A stretch of DNA of 64,000 bases, taken from the NCBI GenBank assembly GCA_046233135.1, contig JBJXHN010000003.1, positions 372,001 to 436,000 on the forward strand, given 5' to 3'. The notes under the pieces are model-generated. The model saw only the letters and a program-made list of their open reading frames with translations. It was not told where the DNA came from and did no database searches. Position 1 is the first letter of the stretch, and every line of letters begins with the position of its first letter. Positions 18,356-28,295 of this stretch are shown here, piece by piece. The DNA is from JBJXHN01 sp046233135 (GTDB lineage Bacteria > Pseudomonadota > Alphaproteobacteria > Rhodospirillales > Rhodospirillaceae). The position numbers were made by a program, and so were the translations under genes.

Positions 18356-18481
18356 TACGATTGCCTCGTGGCCGCAGGCGAGCCCAAGAAAGTCGCTCTC
18401 ACCGCCGTTATGCGAAAGATGGTCGTTTTGGCGAATACCCTGCTCAAGGCACGGCGCCCTTGGATGCCAAAATACGCTTGA
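18356..18481 (+). pseudogene. IS110-family transposase, C-terminal relic
   Basis: The in-frame translation reads LVAAGEPKKVALTAVMRKM followed by VVLANTLLKARRPW and a stop. This is the conserved C terminus of IS110/IS1111-type transposases, where a Lys-rich helix precedes a terminal Pro-Trp. The rest of the transposase is missing; sequence left of 18356 is the unrelated dispersed repeat. It marks an old IS insertion or recombination between the two lipoprotein cassettes. Confidence 0.8.
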
Positions 18482-18697
18482 GCATCACGGACCATGACCC
18501 TACCCCAGGGAGAAAGTTTCCCGCAAGATGCAACACACCTGCTGGCGGATAGGCAAAAGGAGAATGCCGATGCCATGTCCCGGATGCTGCCCGTCCAGGG
18601 GCACCGTGCAAAAGCGCCAGATTGCCTGACGAATTCGATGACAATGAACTTGCCGACGACGAAGAAGCCGCTGCCTGACGCTCAGACCCGCACCCAT

Positions 18698-19285
18698 TCA
18701 TGGTTGGGCGGGGTGAGCCGTCACGTAATCTTGCAGGACTTCCAGGAAAGCTTCGTTCTGCTCTGCTGGTGGCGCTGCGGACCAGTCAGGGATGACCAGC
18801 TGAGATGTCCGATCTTCCCCTTTTGCCGCAATGTGCCAATAGACCTGGGTGTGATCCGGCACCTGAAGCCACAGCAGATAGCCCCTAGGGGGAATATCGA
18901 CCATATCGATATTATCCGCATGCAAAGAGTTGACCACCCGGAACATATTTCGCGCCTGAATAATCTCCATCCATGCGTCACGCGACATCATTCCGGCTTC
19001 TGCCAAATAGGTGATTGCTTCTTCCGGCCCCTGCGGCGCCTGGACCCGGGCGAGGGACCGCGACGCTTCTATCGTCGGGGTCACGACAACAATGCTCTCC
19101 GCAATGGGGTCTGCCAGTGGGCGAATGCCCCGTACCATCGCATCCTGATACTTTCTTGAGACGCTCAAGGCTTCATCTTTCGAGGAAAAACGCGCGGTTC
19201 CCACCAGATAGGGACCGGGGGTGCATCCCGACGCCGCGAATTCGGTGATACACATCATGGCCACGACCATAGCAATCTTATTCAT
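18698..19285 (-). CDS. Lipoprotein, second tandem paralogue
   Basis: A 195-residue lipoprotein with signal peptide and lipobox AASGC. It keeps the same ordered segments as the 17211-17798 gene: VGTARF, RGIRPLADPIAESIVVVTPT, ARNMFR, HADNID, GYLLWLQVPD, YWHIAAKGE, and the C terminus TAHPAQP. Start is the ATG at 19285 (MNKIAMVV). Its upstream partner in this cassette is the pseudogene at 19296-19490, at the same 10-bp spacing seen in the intact cassette. Family unknown. Retention of this copy while its partner decayed suggests it can act without it, or is itself on the way to loss. Confidence 0.8.
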   Translation of the reverse strand: MNKIAMVVAMMCITEFAASGCTPGPYLVGTARFSSKDEALSVSRKYQDAMVRGIRPLADPIAESIVVVTPTIEASRSLARVQAPQGPEEAITYLAEAGMMSRDAWMEIIQARNMFRVVNSLHADNIDMVDIPPRGYLLWLQVPDHTQVYWHIAAKGEDRTSQLVIPDWSAAPPAEQNEAFLEVLQDYVTAHPAQP

Positions 19286-19295
19286 ATCATCCGCC

Positions 19296-19490
19296 TTACG
19301 TCACCGATTGAGATTTGAAGCCGCAATGATTCAACCCATTTTTAGTTCCGTCAGAGTAGATAACCACATGGCCAGAGCCCCTCGCCTTCAGGCATTTCCC
19401 ATCTAAGACTGACAGGGTGCCTCCCCTGCAGGGCCGGAGCACAGGAGGTCAACACCGCCACCCCCATGCCGAGAGCAGCCGGAGCCTCTC
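19296..19490 (-). pseudogene. Decayed copy of the 132-residue lipoprotein gene
   Basis: Reading leftwards, MGVAVLTSCAPALQG and then HPVSLRWE matches the signal end and PISVSWE of the intact paralogue at 17809-18207. The frame then jumps straight to CLKARGSGHVVIYSDGTKNG, matching CLMAKGWHQVIIYADGTTNE. About 60 central codons are gone and two bases are missing at the junction, so the C-terminal part is out of frame. The deletion endpoints fall at GGAAAAG, which occurs at both places in the intact paralogue. The signal-peptide start is also lost (an in-frame stop lies just upstream). Confidence 0.82.
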
Positions 19491-19689
19491 AACCACCCCA
19501 AAAGATCTCAGCCGCCCGTTCCTATTTGCGTTTTGACCCTACAACAGGGAGGACAACGGCCTCAAGGCGCAAAGCCCTGGCCCGCGCTCGTCTTCCCTGT
19601 AGCGGGCTCATCACTTCTGGTTTTCGGCCCGCGCATAGGCGAAAGTAGGCACGATTCCGTTGTTGCATTGCCGAAGGCCGCTCCGCGCC

Positions 19690-20718
19690 ATGCGTTTTCC
19701 GCCGTTTCGCCGCGTTCTGCTCCATCTGGTGCTCGCCCTGTCGGGGGGCGGGTTTCTGGCGGCGGTGGATGCCTATGCCATGTCCCGAGTGCTGCCCGGC
19801 TGGGGAGCGGCGGTGTTCTGGGTGACCACCATGGCAGCGGGCTGGATGCAGTGCCTGGGCGCCTTTTTCGGCCTGGCGGTGCTGGCCGGTTCCAGCCGGC
19901 TGCCCGGGGTGCTGATGGTGCTGGGCGGCGCCCTGCTGGTCAGCCTGCCGATTTCGCTGGAAGTCCGTCTGCTGATCGCTGCCCTGGAGCCTGTCTCGGC
20001 CTTCAACGACCCAATCTGGGAAACGGCGGCGAAAGCGGCGATCATCGCCGGCTTCTTCGGCACCATCACCTGGTCGGCCCTGGAAGGCCTGCCCCTGTGG
20101 GTGCCGCCGGTCCGCTGGCGCAACATGGCCGCCCTGGAGCCCGCCGCCCAGGTCCGCCGCCCCACGCCTCAGACGACACCGTCAGCCGCCGAAGGTGCCC
20201 TCTCCCCCTCCTTCGCCGCCGGCCTGCCCGAACCGGACCTGCCGCCGGAAATTCCCCTGCCGCCGGCGGTGCACCGGGCCAGGGCGATGGCCCCCGCTCC
20301 CCTGCCCTTCGCCGACGTCGACAGCGCCGCCGAGACAGCCGGCAGCGGCAAGAGCACCAGTGGTCCAGCTATGGAGCTGGCGGACGCCCCGCCGGACCTG
20401 GCCGCCGGCCCCCGGTTGCGCCGCATGCCCGAGGGGCTGGAGGGGCCGATCCTCTCTCTGCGGACGGAGGATCACTACCTGCGCATCCACACGCCCTCCG
20501 GCGAGGGCCTGCTGCTTGGCCGCCTGCGCGACGCCGAGACTGAACTGGAACCGTGGGAGGGCATGCGCGTCCACCGCTCCTGGTGGGTGGCGCGGGCGGC
20601 GGTGGAGCGGCTGGAACGGGACGGCCGCCGGGTGGTGCTGCATCTGGTGACCGGGCAGGAGGTCCCGGTCAGCCGCACCTATCAGCCGGCCCTGAAACAG
20701 GCGGGTTGGCTGGACTAA
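19690..20718 (+). CDS. Membrane protein with C-terminal LytTR DNA-binding domain
   Basis: A 342-residue protein with about four transmembrane helices in the first 145 residues, a long Pro/Ala-rich linker (about 150-250), and a LytTR-type domain (about 255-340). The LytTR signature includes ILSLRTEDHYLRIHT, MRVHRSWWV and PVSRTYQPALKQAGW. It would be a membrane-tethered transcription factor that binds short imperfect direct repeats. The ATG at 19690 (MRFPPFRR) precedes the first helix; a TTG 30 bases upstream is less likely. It lies 52 bp before fumC on the same strand, so read-through is possible. The signal sensed and target genes are unknown. Confidence 0.85.
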   Translation: MRFPPFRRVLLHLVLALSGGGFLAAVDAYAMSRVLPGWGAAVFWVTTMAAGWMQCLGAFFGLAVLAGSSRLPGVLMVLGGALLVSLPISLEVRLLIAALEPVSAFNDPIWETAAKAAIIAGFFGTITWSALEGLPLWVPPVRWRNMAALEPAAQVRRPTPQTTPSAAEGALSPSFAAGLPEPDLPPEIPLPPAVHRARAMAPAPLPFADVDSAAETAGSGKSTSGPAMELADAPPDLAAGPRLRRMPEGLEGPILSLRTEDHYLRIHTPSGEGLLLGRLRDAETELEPWEGMRVHRSWWVARAAVERLERDGRRVVLHLVTGQEVPVSRTYQPALKQAGWLD

Positions 20719-20770
20719 CCGGGGATTACGCCCCACCTCGGGAAGGTCGTTCCCCATCCAGGAGCCTTCC

Positions 20771-22186
<1,416 letters not shown>

Positions 22187-22213
22187 AGGCGTCGGGAAGT
22201 AGACGTCAGGGTC

Positions 22214-22579
22214 TTAGTTCAGGAACTTGGCGACGGTCTGCAGGAAGCTGGCGACGGAGATAGGCTTGGCGATATAGCCCTCGCAGCCCCCTTCGCGGAT
22301 TTTTTCCTCGTCGCCCTTCATGGCAAAAGCCGTGACGGCGATGACCGGAATGGCCTTCAGATCGTCGTCGTCCTTCAGCATTTTGGTGATTTCCAGCCCG
22401 GAGATCTCCGGCAGCTGGATGTCCATCAGGATCAGGTCCGGGTGATGTTCCCGGGCAAGCCCCAGCACCTCGCGACCGTCCTTGGTCTGGACCGTTTCAT
22501 ACCCGTGGGCCTGAAGCAGGTCGTTGAACAGCTTCATGTTCAGGTCGTTGTCTTCAACGATCAGAATGGTCTTGGCCAT
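22214..22579 (-). CDS. divK: Single-domain response regulator DivK
   Basis: A 121-residue receiver domain without an output domain. The sequence KTILIVEDNDLNMKLF, LILMDIQLPEISGLE with phospho-acceptor Asp53, VTAFAMKGDEEKIREGGC and the C-terminal YIAKPISV match DivK closely. In Caulobacter, DivK is phosphorylated by DivJ/PleC and controls CtrA activity and cell polarity; the same wiring here is an inference. The start at 22579 (MAKTILI) is preceded by a purine-rich region; upstream in-frame codons to 22681 are not conserved. No PleD gene adjoins it, unlike some relatives. Confidence 0.93.
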   Translation of the reverse strand: MAKTILIVEDNDLNMKLFNDLLQAHGYETVQTKDGREVLGLAREHHPDLILMDIQLPEISGLEITKMLKDDDDLKAIPVIAVTAFAMKGDEEKIREGGCEGYIAKPISVASFLQTVAKFLN

Positions 22580-22757
22580 CAGCTGAGCCGACTCCTGTTG
22601 GATTTCCCCCGTCACGTGACGGACAGGCCTGTTTATTCGTTGTCCTGCCCCCGGCGCAGGAAATGCCCTTTTGTCCACCACAGTCCGGCATCATGCGGCA
22701 AGGAACCGGCCAGTGTCAAACAACCTCGTCGGGCAAACACCGCCGAGTCCCTTAAAA

Positions 22758-23144
22758 TCAAGGGGATTTGCGCCCTGTCCGAAGGCCGATTGCCGCCAGG
22801 GTGAACCAGCCGAGGATCAGCGCAGTCCCCCCAAACGGGGCAACCATCCCCATCGGCAGGCCGGCCAGGGCGATGCCGCTCAGGGCGCCGCAAAACAGGA
22901 CAATGCCGCTCAGAAACAGCCAGCCCGCCACATCCGCCGCCCGTCCGCTCAGGCCCCGTTCCCGCAGCCAGGCCACCACCAGCAGGCCGACCGCTCCGAC
23001 CAACTGATAGCGCGCCACCTTTTCCATCAGCTCCACCGCATAGGCATCGCCCATCGCCTGCAAGCCGTGAGCGGCGAAAGCCCCGGCCGCCACGGAGATC
23101 CCCCCGTTCAGCCCCGCCAGGGCCAGCCACAGTCCCCATCGCAT
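22758..23144 (-). CDS. DUF423 family membrane protein
   Basis: A 128-residue protein with four predicted transmembrane helices, starting MRWGLWLALAGLNGGISVAAGAF. The AAGAFAAHGL motif, RYQLVGAVGLL and the GTALILGWFTLAA C-terminal helix are typical of the DUF423 (YgdD-like) family of small inner-membrane proteins. Function is unknown in the family. It is followed by divK on the same strand but 178 bp separate the two, so cotranscription is uncertain. Confidence 0.88.
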   Translation of the reverse strand: MRWGLWLALAGLNGGISVAAGAFAAHGLQAMGDAYAVELMEKVARYQLVGAVGLLVVAWLRERGLSGRAADVAGWLFLSGIVLFCGALSGIALAGLPMGMVAPFGGTALILGWFTLAAIGLRTGRKSP

Positions 23145-23299
23145 CGTCCGGTCTCCCCGCCGTTCTTCCTGCCGTCAGTTCTTTCAGAAGGTTGGTGTTA
23201 AATCCGAACGGGCAGCGATAGTCTAGAACGATTTCAGCATAGCCGGCCGGCCGAATGGCTGGCTGGCAAGGCACCGACCTTATCTTGAAGAGAGAGCAT

Positions 23300-23333
23300 A
23301 AAAAAAGAGGGCGGTATCACGAAGATACCGCCC
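23300..23333 (-). terminator. Rho-independent-like terminator, minus strand
   Basis: A perfect 10-bp stem GGGCGGTATC / GATACCGCCC with a five-base loop, followed in the minus direction by CTCTTTTTTTAT. No annotated minus-strand gene lies upstream of it, which suggests an unrecognised transcript. Confidence 0.75.
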
Positions 23334-23698
23334 ATCGAGTGCGCTCTTGAGGGAAAGAGGATACCGATACCGTCGGTCATCCACCCAAACCGCGTTCGGG
23401 CGGAACCCCTTGGCACCTCTGAAACTACGCCTGACGTCTTTGATTGCCTGTGACCGTCGTCACAGAGCCCCACATTTTTGATGTATTGATCCATAAGTCT
23501 TTATTTTAAAAAGATTTTTTCGTACGGAAAAATCGCCGGGTTGCTCTCGTTACAATTCTCCCGACATAAAGAAAAGGGTTTGCTACCCGTTTTGCATCGA
23601 AGTGCATCACCACCACCCTTCAATTTGCGACAGGCGCCGCCGAAGGGTTTGCATATTGCAAAACGATTTGCAGCACATTGCAGCGGATACCCGCAATT

Positions 23699-23733
23699 AA
23701 AAGGGTAACAAACTGAAAAACTTACCCTTTTTT
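23699..23733 (+). terminator. Hairpin with T-run, possibly bidirectional
   Basis: Stem AAAAGGGTAA / TTACCCTTTT around a 13-base loop, then TT. It reads as an intrinsic terminator on the plus strand and, with TTTT on the other side, possibly on the minus strand too. It lies 80 bp upstream of the glycosyltransferase start, so it could be an attenuator for that gene. Confidence 0.55.
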
Positions 23734-23812
23734 CAGCGGCACAGCCTTTGCTTTCCTCCCCTCCCAGCAATCGCCCTCTGTTGGGCGCATCGGGAAATAA
23801 TGAGGCCTGTCC

Positions 23813-24931
23813 ATGCACCGCATGACCGTTCAAGTGGTACAGAACCTGCGTCCGGGTGGAATTGGATCCCTCGTGGTGGACTTGTCGGAACAGTCCATCG
23901 GCGGCGGTTCGACCATCGTTGTCTGTCTCGAAGGAGGCAGAGAGGAAACCCTCGCCCGCTGGCCGCGCCTGCGCGGCATGGAAGGACGCTTGCTGTTCGT
24001 TCAGAAGCAGTCCGGCGTGGCCCCCCTGCTGCCCTGGCGTCTGGCCCGGGTGCTGCGCGCCGTCAGCGCCACCGCCGTTCACAGCCATTCTCCGGAAGCG
24101 TTGATCTACGGCGGCGTAGCCGCCCGCCTGACCGGCGCCCATCTGGTTCACACGGTGCATGCCTCGCCTACGGCAGCCGACGGCAGCGAACCCCTGCTCG
24201 ACGGCCTGGTGCCCACGGCGGCGGTACGCCTGCTGCGTCCGGTGGTCGTGGCCGACGCCCGCGCCGCCGGCATGGCCTACGCCCAGAGCCACGGGCGGAC
24301 GGTCGATGCGGTCATTCCCGTTGGCATCAACGTCGACCACTACCGGCCGCTGGACAAAGCCACCGCGCGGGACGTGCTCGGCCTACCGGCTTCGGCCAAG
24401 GTGATCGGCACTGCCGGGCCTCTCGAAGCCCCCCATGCCCATCGCGATCTGTTGAGCGTGCTGGCCGGACTGGAAGGCCCCGATGGCCAGAAAGTCCACC
24501 TGGCCATCGCCGGAACCGGCAGCTTGCAGGAAAGCTTGCGGCGTCTGGCGTCGGCCTTCGGGGTTCAGAATCAGGTGCATTTCCTGGGCGACGGGCTGCA
24601 TATGCCCTCATTCTTCTCTGCCCTGGACCTGTTCTGCCTGCCGGGCGTCACCGACAACCCCAGCCGCACTCTACTGAAGGCACAGGCCTGCGGGACGCCG
24701 GTGGTCAGCAGCCTTATCGGCACGGCTGCGGAAGCGGTGCATGCGGAAACCGGGCTGATGGTCCCCCTGGATGATGCGCCCTCCCTGGCCACGGCCCTGG
24801 CGGCGGTGGTCAAGCGTCAGCCCGGCAGTTTCCGGTCCCCCCGCTCCTTCGCCGAACGGGTCGGCGACCGCCGCACCACGGCGGCGGCCTACAGCATGGT
24901 GCTTTATCCCGCCACGCCCATGGCGATCTGA
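23813..24931 (+). CDS. GT4-type (GT-B fold) glycosyltransferase
   Basis: A 372-residue glycosyltransferase with two Rossmann-like halves. The N-terminal half begins VQVVQNLRPGGIGSLVVDL with the Gly-rich acceptor loop, and HTVHASPT follows. The C-terminal half has IGTAGPL...HRDLL, HLAIAGTGSLQESLRRLA, and the donor-binding stretch FFSALDLFCLPGVTDNPSRTLLKAQACGTPVV. The usual E-x7-E motif reads PSRTLLKA here, so the first Glu is replaced. It probably builds a cell-envelope polysaccharide; the sugar cannot be told. The gene stands alone between a hairpin-rich leader and a strong terminator. An ATG three codons in is an alternative start. Confidence 0.85.
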   Translation: MHRMTVQVVQNLRPGGIGSLVVDLSEQSIGGGSTIVVCLEGGREETLARWPRLRGMEGRLLFVQKQSGVAPLLPWRLARVLRAVSATAVHSHSPEALIYGGVAARLTGAHLVHTVHASPTAADGSEPLLDGLVPTAAVRLLRPVVVADARAAGMAYAQSHGRTVDAVIPVGINVDHYRPLDKATARDVLGLPASAKVIGTAGPLEAPHAHRDLLSVLAGLEGPDGQKVHLAIAGTGSLQESLRRLASAFGVQNQVHFLGDGLHMPSFFSALDLFCLPGVTDNPSRTLLKAQACGTPVVSSLIGTAAEAVHAETGLMVPLDDAPSLATALAAVVKRQPGSFRSPRSFAERVGDRRTTAAAYSMVLYPATPMAI

Positions 24932-24981
24932 GCGGCCTATTCCGTTCCTCCCGGGGCAGGGTATCCGACACGCCCCCACTT

Positions 24982-25023
24982 CGGCGGCCAGCCGGTGCAA
25001 CCGGCGGCCGCCGCTTCTTTTTT
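24982..25023 (+). terminator. Intrinsic terminator of the glycosyltransferase gene
   Basis: The stem CGGCGGCC-A-GCCGG / CCGGC-GGCCGCCG with loop TGCAA is followed by CTTCTTTTTTT. It ends on the stop codon of the convergent DUF4864 gene. Confidence 0.85.
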
Positions 25024-25495
25024 AGATCGCGTTGCCCAGATCCACCGGCGGAGACACGGTTGTGGTCCGCCAGGCGCCTTTTTCGGGTCCGTCGCTCACC
25101 CGCTCGACCACCCATTGATAGCCCAGCACGTCCCCTTTCTCGTCGGTGACGACCACTGCGAAGGTGGTACGGACGTCAGTCGCTTCGTAAAGAGTGATTT
25201 CATGGCTTCGATGGTTGATCAGCGGACGGTAATGCGGTGTCTTCATGATCCGGGCAAAATGAGGAAAAGGGCCGGTGAACAGCTTGTTGAGAGGATGGGC
25301 GAAGGCCCAGGCCACACGAAGGCCGGCATCCTTGCCGGGCTGGTCATTATGGCGAAGCGCATCCAACTGGGCGGCAACCACCTGACGGGGGGCCAGGGGG
25401 GCCGGTGACTCCGCGGGATCTGCCGCCAATCCCGGCCCGATCATGACCAAAACGAGGCCGGCGGCCACCAGATTTCTTACAAGGGTCTTTCCCAT
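25022..25495 (-). CDS. DUF4864 domain protein, exported
   Basis: A 157-residue protein with a signal peptide (MGKTLVRNLVAAGLVLVMIGPGLAA) and a small nuclear-transport-factor-like domain. VVAAQLDALRHNDQPGKDAGLRVAWAFA and the later VVTDEKGDVLGYQWVVERVSDGPEKGAWRT are typical of DUF4864 proteins in alphaproteobacteria. These are probably periplasmic; no activity is known. It is monocistronic and convergent with the glycosyltransferase gene, sharing the terminator region. Confidence 0.8.
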   Translation of the reverse strand: MGKTLVRNLVAAGLVLVMIGPGLAADPAESPAPLAPRQVVAAQLDALRHNDQPGKDAGLRVAWAFAHPLNKLFTGPFPHFARIMKTPHYRPLINHRSHEITLYEATDVRTTFAVVVTDEKGDVLGYQWVVERVSDGPEKGAWRTTTVSPPVDLGNAI

Positions 25496-25654
25496 GGTGC
25501 CCTCCCGAGCCCGACATGCTATGTACGCCTCCCCGCCGGCTGGCTGGTCGGTCGAAAAACGGTGGTGAAAGTATCCCGGCTGCCGGATCAGTAACGCCGG
25601 ATGGGTCCCAGGGGATCCGGACCGGTGGCGGAAAGATTGTGTAAGGAGGATTCC

Positions 25655-27487
25655 TTGGCCTCAGGTTCAGGCCCGTTTCCCGATCCCGCGGACAGTTCGC
25701 CGGCGCCACGGCACATCAGCACGCTGGCCCGGGCCATCCGCTTTTTGAAACCCTATCGCATGCGGGCGGTGGGGGCGGTTCTGGCCCTGGTAACCACGGC
25801 GGCGGCGACGCTCGGCATCGGCCAGGCGATGCGCCATCTGATCGACGGCGGCTTCGTTGCCGATGACCCCGGGGCATTGAACCAGGCCCTGATCATGCTG
25901 ATCGTGCTGGCTATCATCATGGCCGGCGGCACTTTTCTGCGCCACACCCTGGTGTCCTGGCTGGGAGAACGGCTGGTGGCGGACCTGCGCAATGCGGTCT
26001 TCCAGCAGATCATGCGCCTGCACATCGGCTTTTTCGAAGTCAACAAGACCGGCGAGATCCTCTCCCGCCTGACCACCGACACCACCCTGCTGCAGGCGGC
26101 CATCGGCTCGGCGGCTGCGCTGGCCGTACGCCAGTCGCTGACGCTGGTGGGGGGCACTGTGATGATGGCAGTGACCAACCTGAAGCTGGCGTTGATCGCC
26201 TTTCTCGTGGTGCCGGTGGTGGTGGTGCCGATCCTGTTCATCGGCCGCCGGGTGCGCAGACTGTCCCGGGAAAGCCAGGATAAGGTCGCCGCCGTCGGCG
26301 CCTTTGCCGAAGAAACCTTCAACGCCATGCGTACGGTGCAGTCCTTCACTCACGAAGCGGAAGACCGCCGCCGCTTCGCCGAGGAAGTGGACGACGCCTT
26401 TCATGCGGCGACCCGCTCCATCCGGCTGCGGGGGCTGCTGTCAGCGATGGTGATCCTGCTGGTCTTTGCCGCCGTTGCCCTGGTTCTTTGGGTCGGCGGG
26501 GGTGATGTGGCCGCCGGGCGCATCACCGTGGGCGACTTGGCCGCGTTCATTTTCTATGCGGTGGTGGTGGCGTTCAGTCTGGGCATGATCACCGAAGTTT
26601 ACGGCGAATTGCAGCGGGCGGCAGGGGCGGCGGACCGCCTGGTGGATCTGCTGCACACCAGTTCCCAGATTACCGCCCCCCACAAGCCGGTCCCCCTGCC
26701 CCAGCCGCCGCGCGGGGAAGTGGCGTTCGAGGGGGTGCGCTTCCACTATCCCTCCCGGCCGGACCGGGCGGCGCTGAACGATTTCTCCCTGACGGTTGCC
26801 CGGGGCGAAACGGTGGCTCTGGTCGGACCCTCCGGCGCGGGCAAGAGCACGGTTTTCCAGCTTCTCCTGCGCTTCTACGACCCCGCCAGCGGCACGGTGC
26901 GCCTGGATGGGGTGGACCTGCGTACGGCCGACCCCGGGGCCTTGCGGCGTACGCTCGCGGTGGTGCCCCAGGACCCGGTGATCTTCAGCACCACGGGACT
27001 GGAAAACATCCGCTACGGCAATCCGGAAGCCGATGACGAAGCGGTCTATGCCGCTGCCCGGGCGGCGGCGGCGGACAGTTTCCTGGAAGCGCTGCCCGAC
27101 GGGTACGACACGTTCCTGGGGGAAAAGGGCGTGCGGCTGTCCGGCGGCCAGCGCCAGCGGGTGGCCATAGCCCGGGCCATTCTGCGCGACCCGGCTGTGC
27201 TGCTGCTGGATGAGGCCACCAGCGCCCTGGACGCCGAATCCGAACGTCTGGTGCAGCAGGCCATGTCCCGGCTGATGTCGGACCGAACCACCCTGATCAT
27301 TGCCCACCGCCTGGCCACGGTGGTCAATGCCGACCGCATTGCGGTGATCGACGAAGGCCGCATCGTCGCCACCGGGCGCCATGCGGAACTGCTGGAAACC
27401 AGTCCGCTCTATGCCCGTCTGGCAGCCTTGCAGTTCAACCGCCCCGGTATCAGCGACACGCCGACCCTGGATCCGGTGGTGCGCTGA
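25655..27487 (+). CDS. ABC transporter, fused permease and ATPase (MsbA-like half exporter)
   Basis: A 610-residue half-transporter with six transmembrane helices in the first 330 residues and a C-terminal nucleotide-binding domain. Walker A is GPSGAGKST, the signature motif LSGGQRQRVAIARA, Walker B VLLLDEATSALD, and the H-loop is IIAHRL. The start was set at TTG 25655 because AAGGAGG sits six bases upstream, a near-perfect ribosome-binding site; the open frame to the left lacks one. It would act as a homodimer exporting lipids, glycolipids or drugs. It is the kind annotated as the MsbA-related alphaproteobacterial exporter. Substrate unknown. Confidence 0.93.
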   Translation: MASGSGPFPDPADSSPAPRHISTLARAIRFLKPYRMRAVGAVLALVTTAAATLGIGQAMRHLIDGGFVADDPGALNQALIMLIVLAIIMAGGTFLRHTLVSWLGERLVADLRNAVFQQIMRLHIGFFEVNKTGEILSRLTTDTTLLQAAIGSAAALAVRQSLTLVGGTVMMAVTNLKLALIAFLVVPVVVVPILFIGRRVRRLSRESQDKVAAVGAFAEETFNAMRTVQSFTHEAEDRRRFAEEVDDAFHAATRSIRLRGLLSAMVILLVFAAVALVLWVGGGDVAAGRITVGDLAAFIFYAVVVAFSLGMITEVYGELQRAAGAADRLVDLLHTSSQITAPHKPVPLPQPPRGEVAFEGVRFHYPSRPDRAALNDFSLTVARGETVALVGPSGAGKSTVFQLLLRFYDPASGTVRLDGVDLRTADPGALRRTLAVVPQDPVIFSTTGLENIRYGNPEADDEAVYAAARAAAADSFLEALPDGYDTFLGEKGVRLSGGQRQRVAIARAILRDPAVLLLDEATSALDAESERLVQQAMSRLMSDRTTLIIAHRLATVVNADRIAVIDEGRIVATGRHAELLETSPLYARLAALQFNRPGISDTPTLDPVVR

Positions 27488-27565
27488 AGCGCCCCCCATC
27501 TGTCGGCTGTGGTATCTTCCAGTCGACCGACACCGGGCCGAATCACAGTGGGGAGATCCGATACC

Positions 27566-28174
27566 ATGAGCACGACCGTCGCGGGGCCGGACGGCCGCCC
27601 GCGCTGCCGCTGGTGCGCCGGCGCACCGGAATTCTTTCCCTACCACGACACCGAATGGGGCTTTCCGGTCGCCGACGACCGGCGGCTGTTCGAGAAATTG
27701 TGCCTGGAAAGCTTCCAGTCCGGCCTGAGCTGGCGAACCATCCTGGCCAAGCGGGAGAACTTCCGCGCTGCCTTCGACAACTTCGAGGCCTCGACGGTGG
27801 CCGGCTACACCGATGCCGACGTTACCCGGCTGTTGCAGGATGCGGGCATCGTCCGTCACAAAGGCAAGATCGAAGCGGTGATCAACAACGCCCGCCGCGC
27901 CTGCGAGCTGGTGCAGCAGGAAGGATCCCTCGCCGCCTATATCTGGCGGTTCGAGCCTGATGAGGCGGATCTGGCAACACCTCAAACGGCATCTACCTCG
28001 CCGGCCTCGGTAGCCTTGTCAAAAGAGTTGAAAAAACGCGGCTGGCAATTCGTCGGACCGACCACGGTTTACGCCTTCATGCAGGCCATGGGGCTGATCA
28101 ACGACCACGTCGAAGGGTGCGCCATCCGTGAAGAGGCCGCACGAGCACGGGAGAGTTTCGTGCGGCCCGGGTGA
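27566..28174 (+). CDS. tag: DNA-3-methyladenine glycosylase I
   Basis: A 202-residue base-excision repair enzyme that removes 3-methyladenine from alkylated DNA. The zinc site residues include the Cys pair in CRWC near the N terminus. The YHDTEWGFPV loop, FEKLCLESFQSGLSW and the helix-hairpin-helix-like segment GIVRHKGKIEAVINNARR are characteristic. Start ATG 27566 follows GGGGAGA. It begins 78 bp after the ABC transporter gene. The segment SPASVALSKELKKRGWQFVGPTTVYAF near the end is the usual C-terminal motif. Confidence 0.95.
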   Translation: MSTTVAGPDGRPRCRWCAGAPEFFPYHDTEWGFPVADDRRLFEKLCLESFQSGLSWRTILAKRENFRAAFDNFEASTVAGYTDADVTRLLQDAGIVRHKGKIEAVINNARRACELVQQEGSLAAYIWRFEPDEADLATPQTASTSPASVALSKELKKRGWQFVGPTTVYAFMQAMGLINDHVEGCAIREEAARARESFVRPG

Positions 28175-28295
28175 GAAGCTCTCTCTTCCGCATCCCGCAC
28201 ACTCTCCTTGCGCCCGACGCCTGTTCCGCCCCCCTCCCTCGCCGCGTAGGATGCTCGGCCATCGTGACCGGCGCTGCCAAGAGGAGAGCCATCGC

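Larger units (their letters stand above)
18208..18697. other. Spacer between the two lipoprotein cassettes, with mobile-element debris
   Basis: This 490-bp stretch contains a 69-bp dispersed repeat, an IS110 transposase 3' relic, and a GGAGA-preceded 22-codon frame at 18564-18629 (MPMPCPGCCPSRG...). After a one-base frame change that frame would continue into an acidic tail (DEFDDNELADDEEAAA) ending at about 18679. The last item looks like a frameshifted small Cys-containing gene rather than chance, but I cannot name it. Confidence 0.4.
23145..23812. other. 668-bp AT-richer intergenic region with hairpins and TTGCA words
   Basis: No supported coding gene. It holds a strong hairpin with a T-run for the minus strand (23300-23333), a second hairpin with T-run (23699-23733), and between them a cluster of TTGCA/TGCAA words at about 23600-23690, including TTGCATATTGCAA. 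The composition is noticeably lower in GC than neighbours. A small RNA and/or regulatory region for the glycosyltransferase gene is possible. Confidence 0.4.

Noticed and set aside
23501..24340. 279-codon minus-strand frame over the glycosyltransferase start
   Set aside because: It overlaps a clear GT4 gene and hairpin region, and has no family resemblance or good start.
26441..27985. 514-codon minus-strand frame opposite the ABC transporter and tag
   Set aside because: Both plus-strand genes have clear catalytic motifs; the antisense translation shows none.
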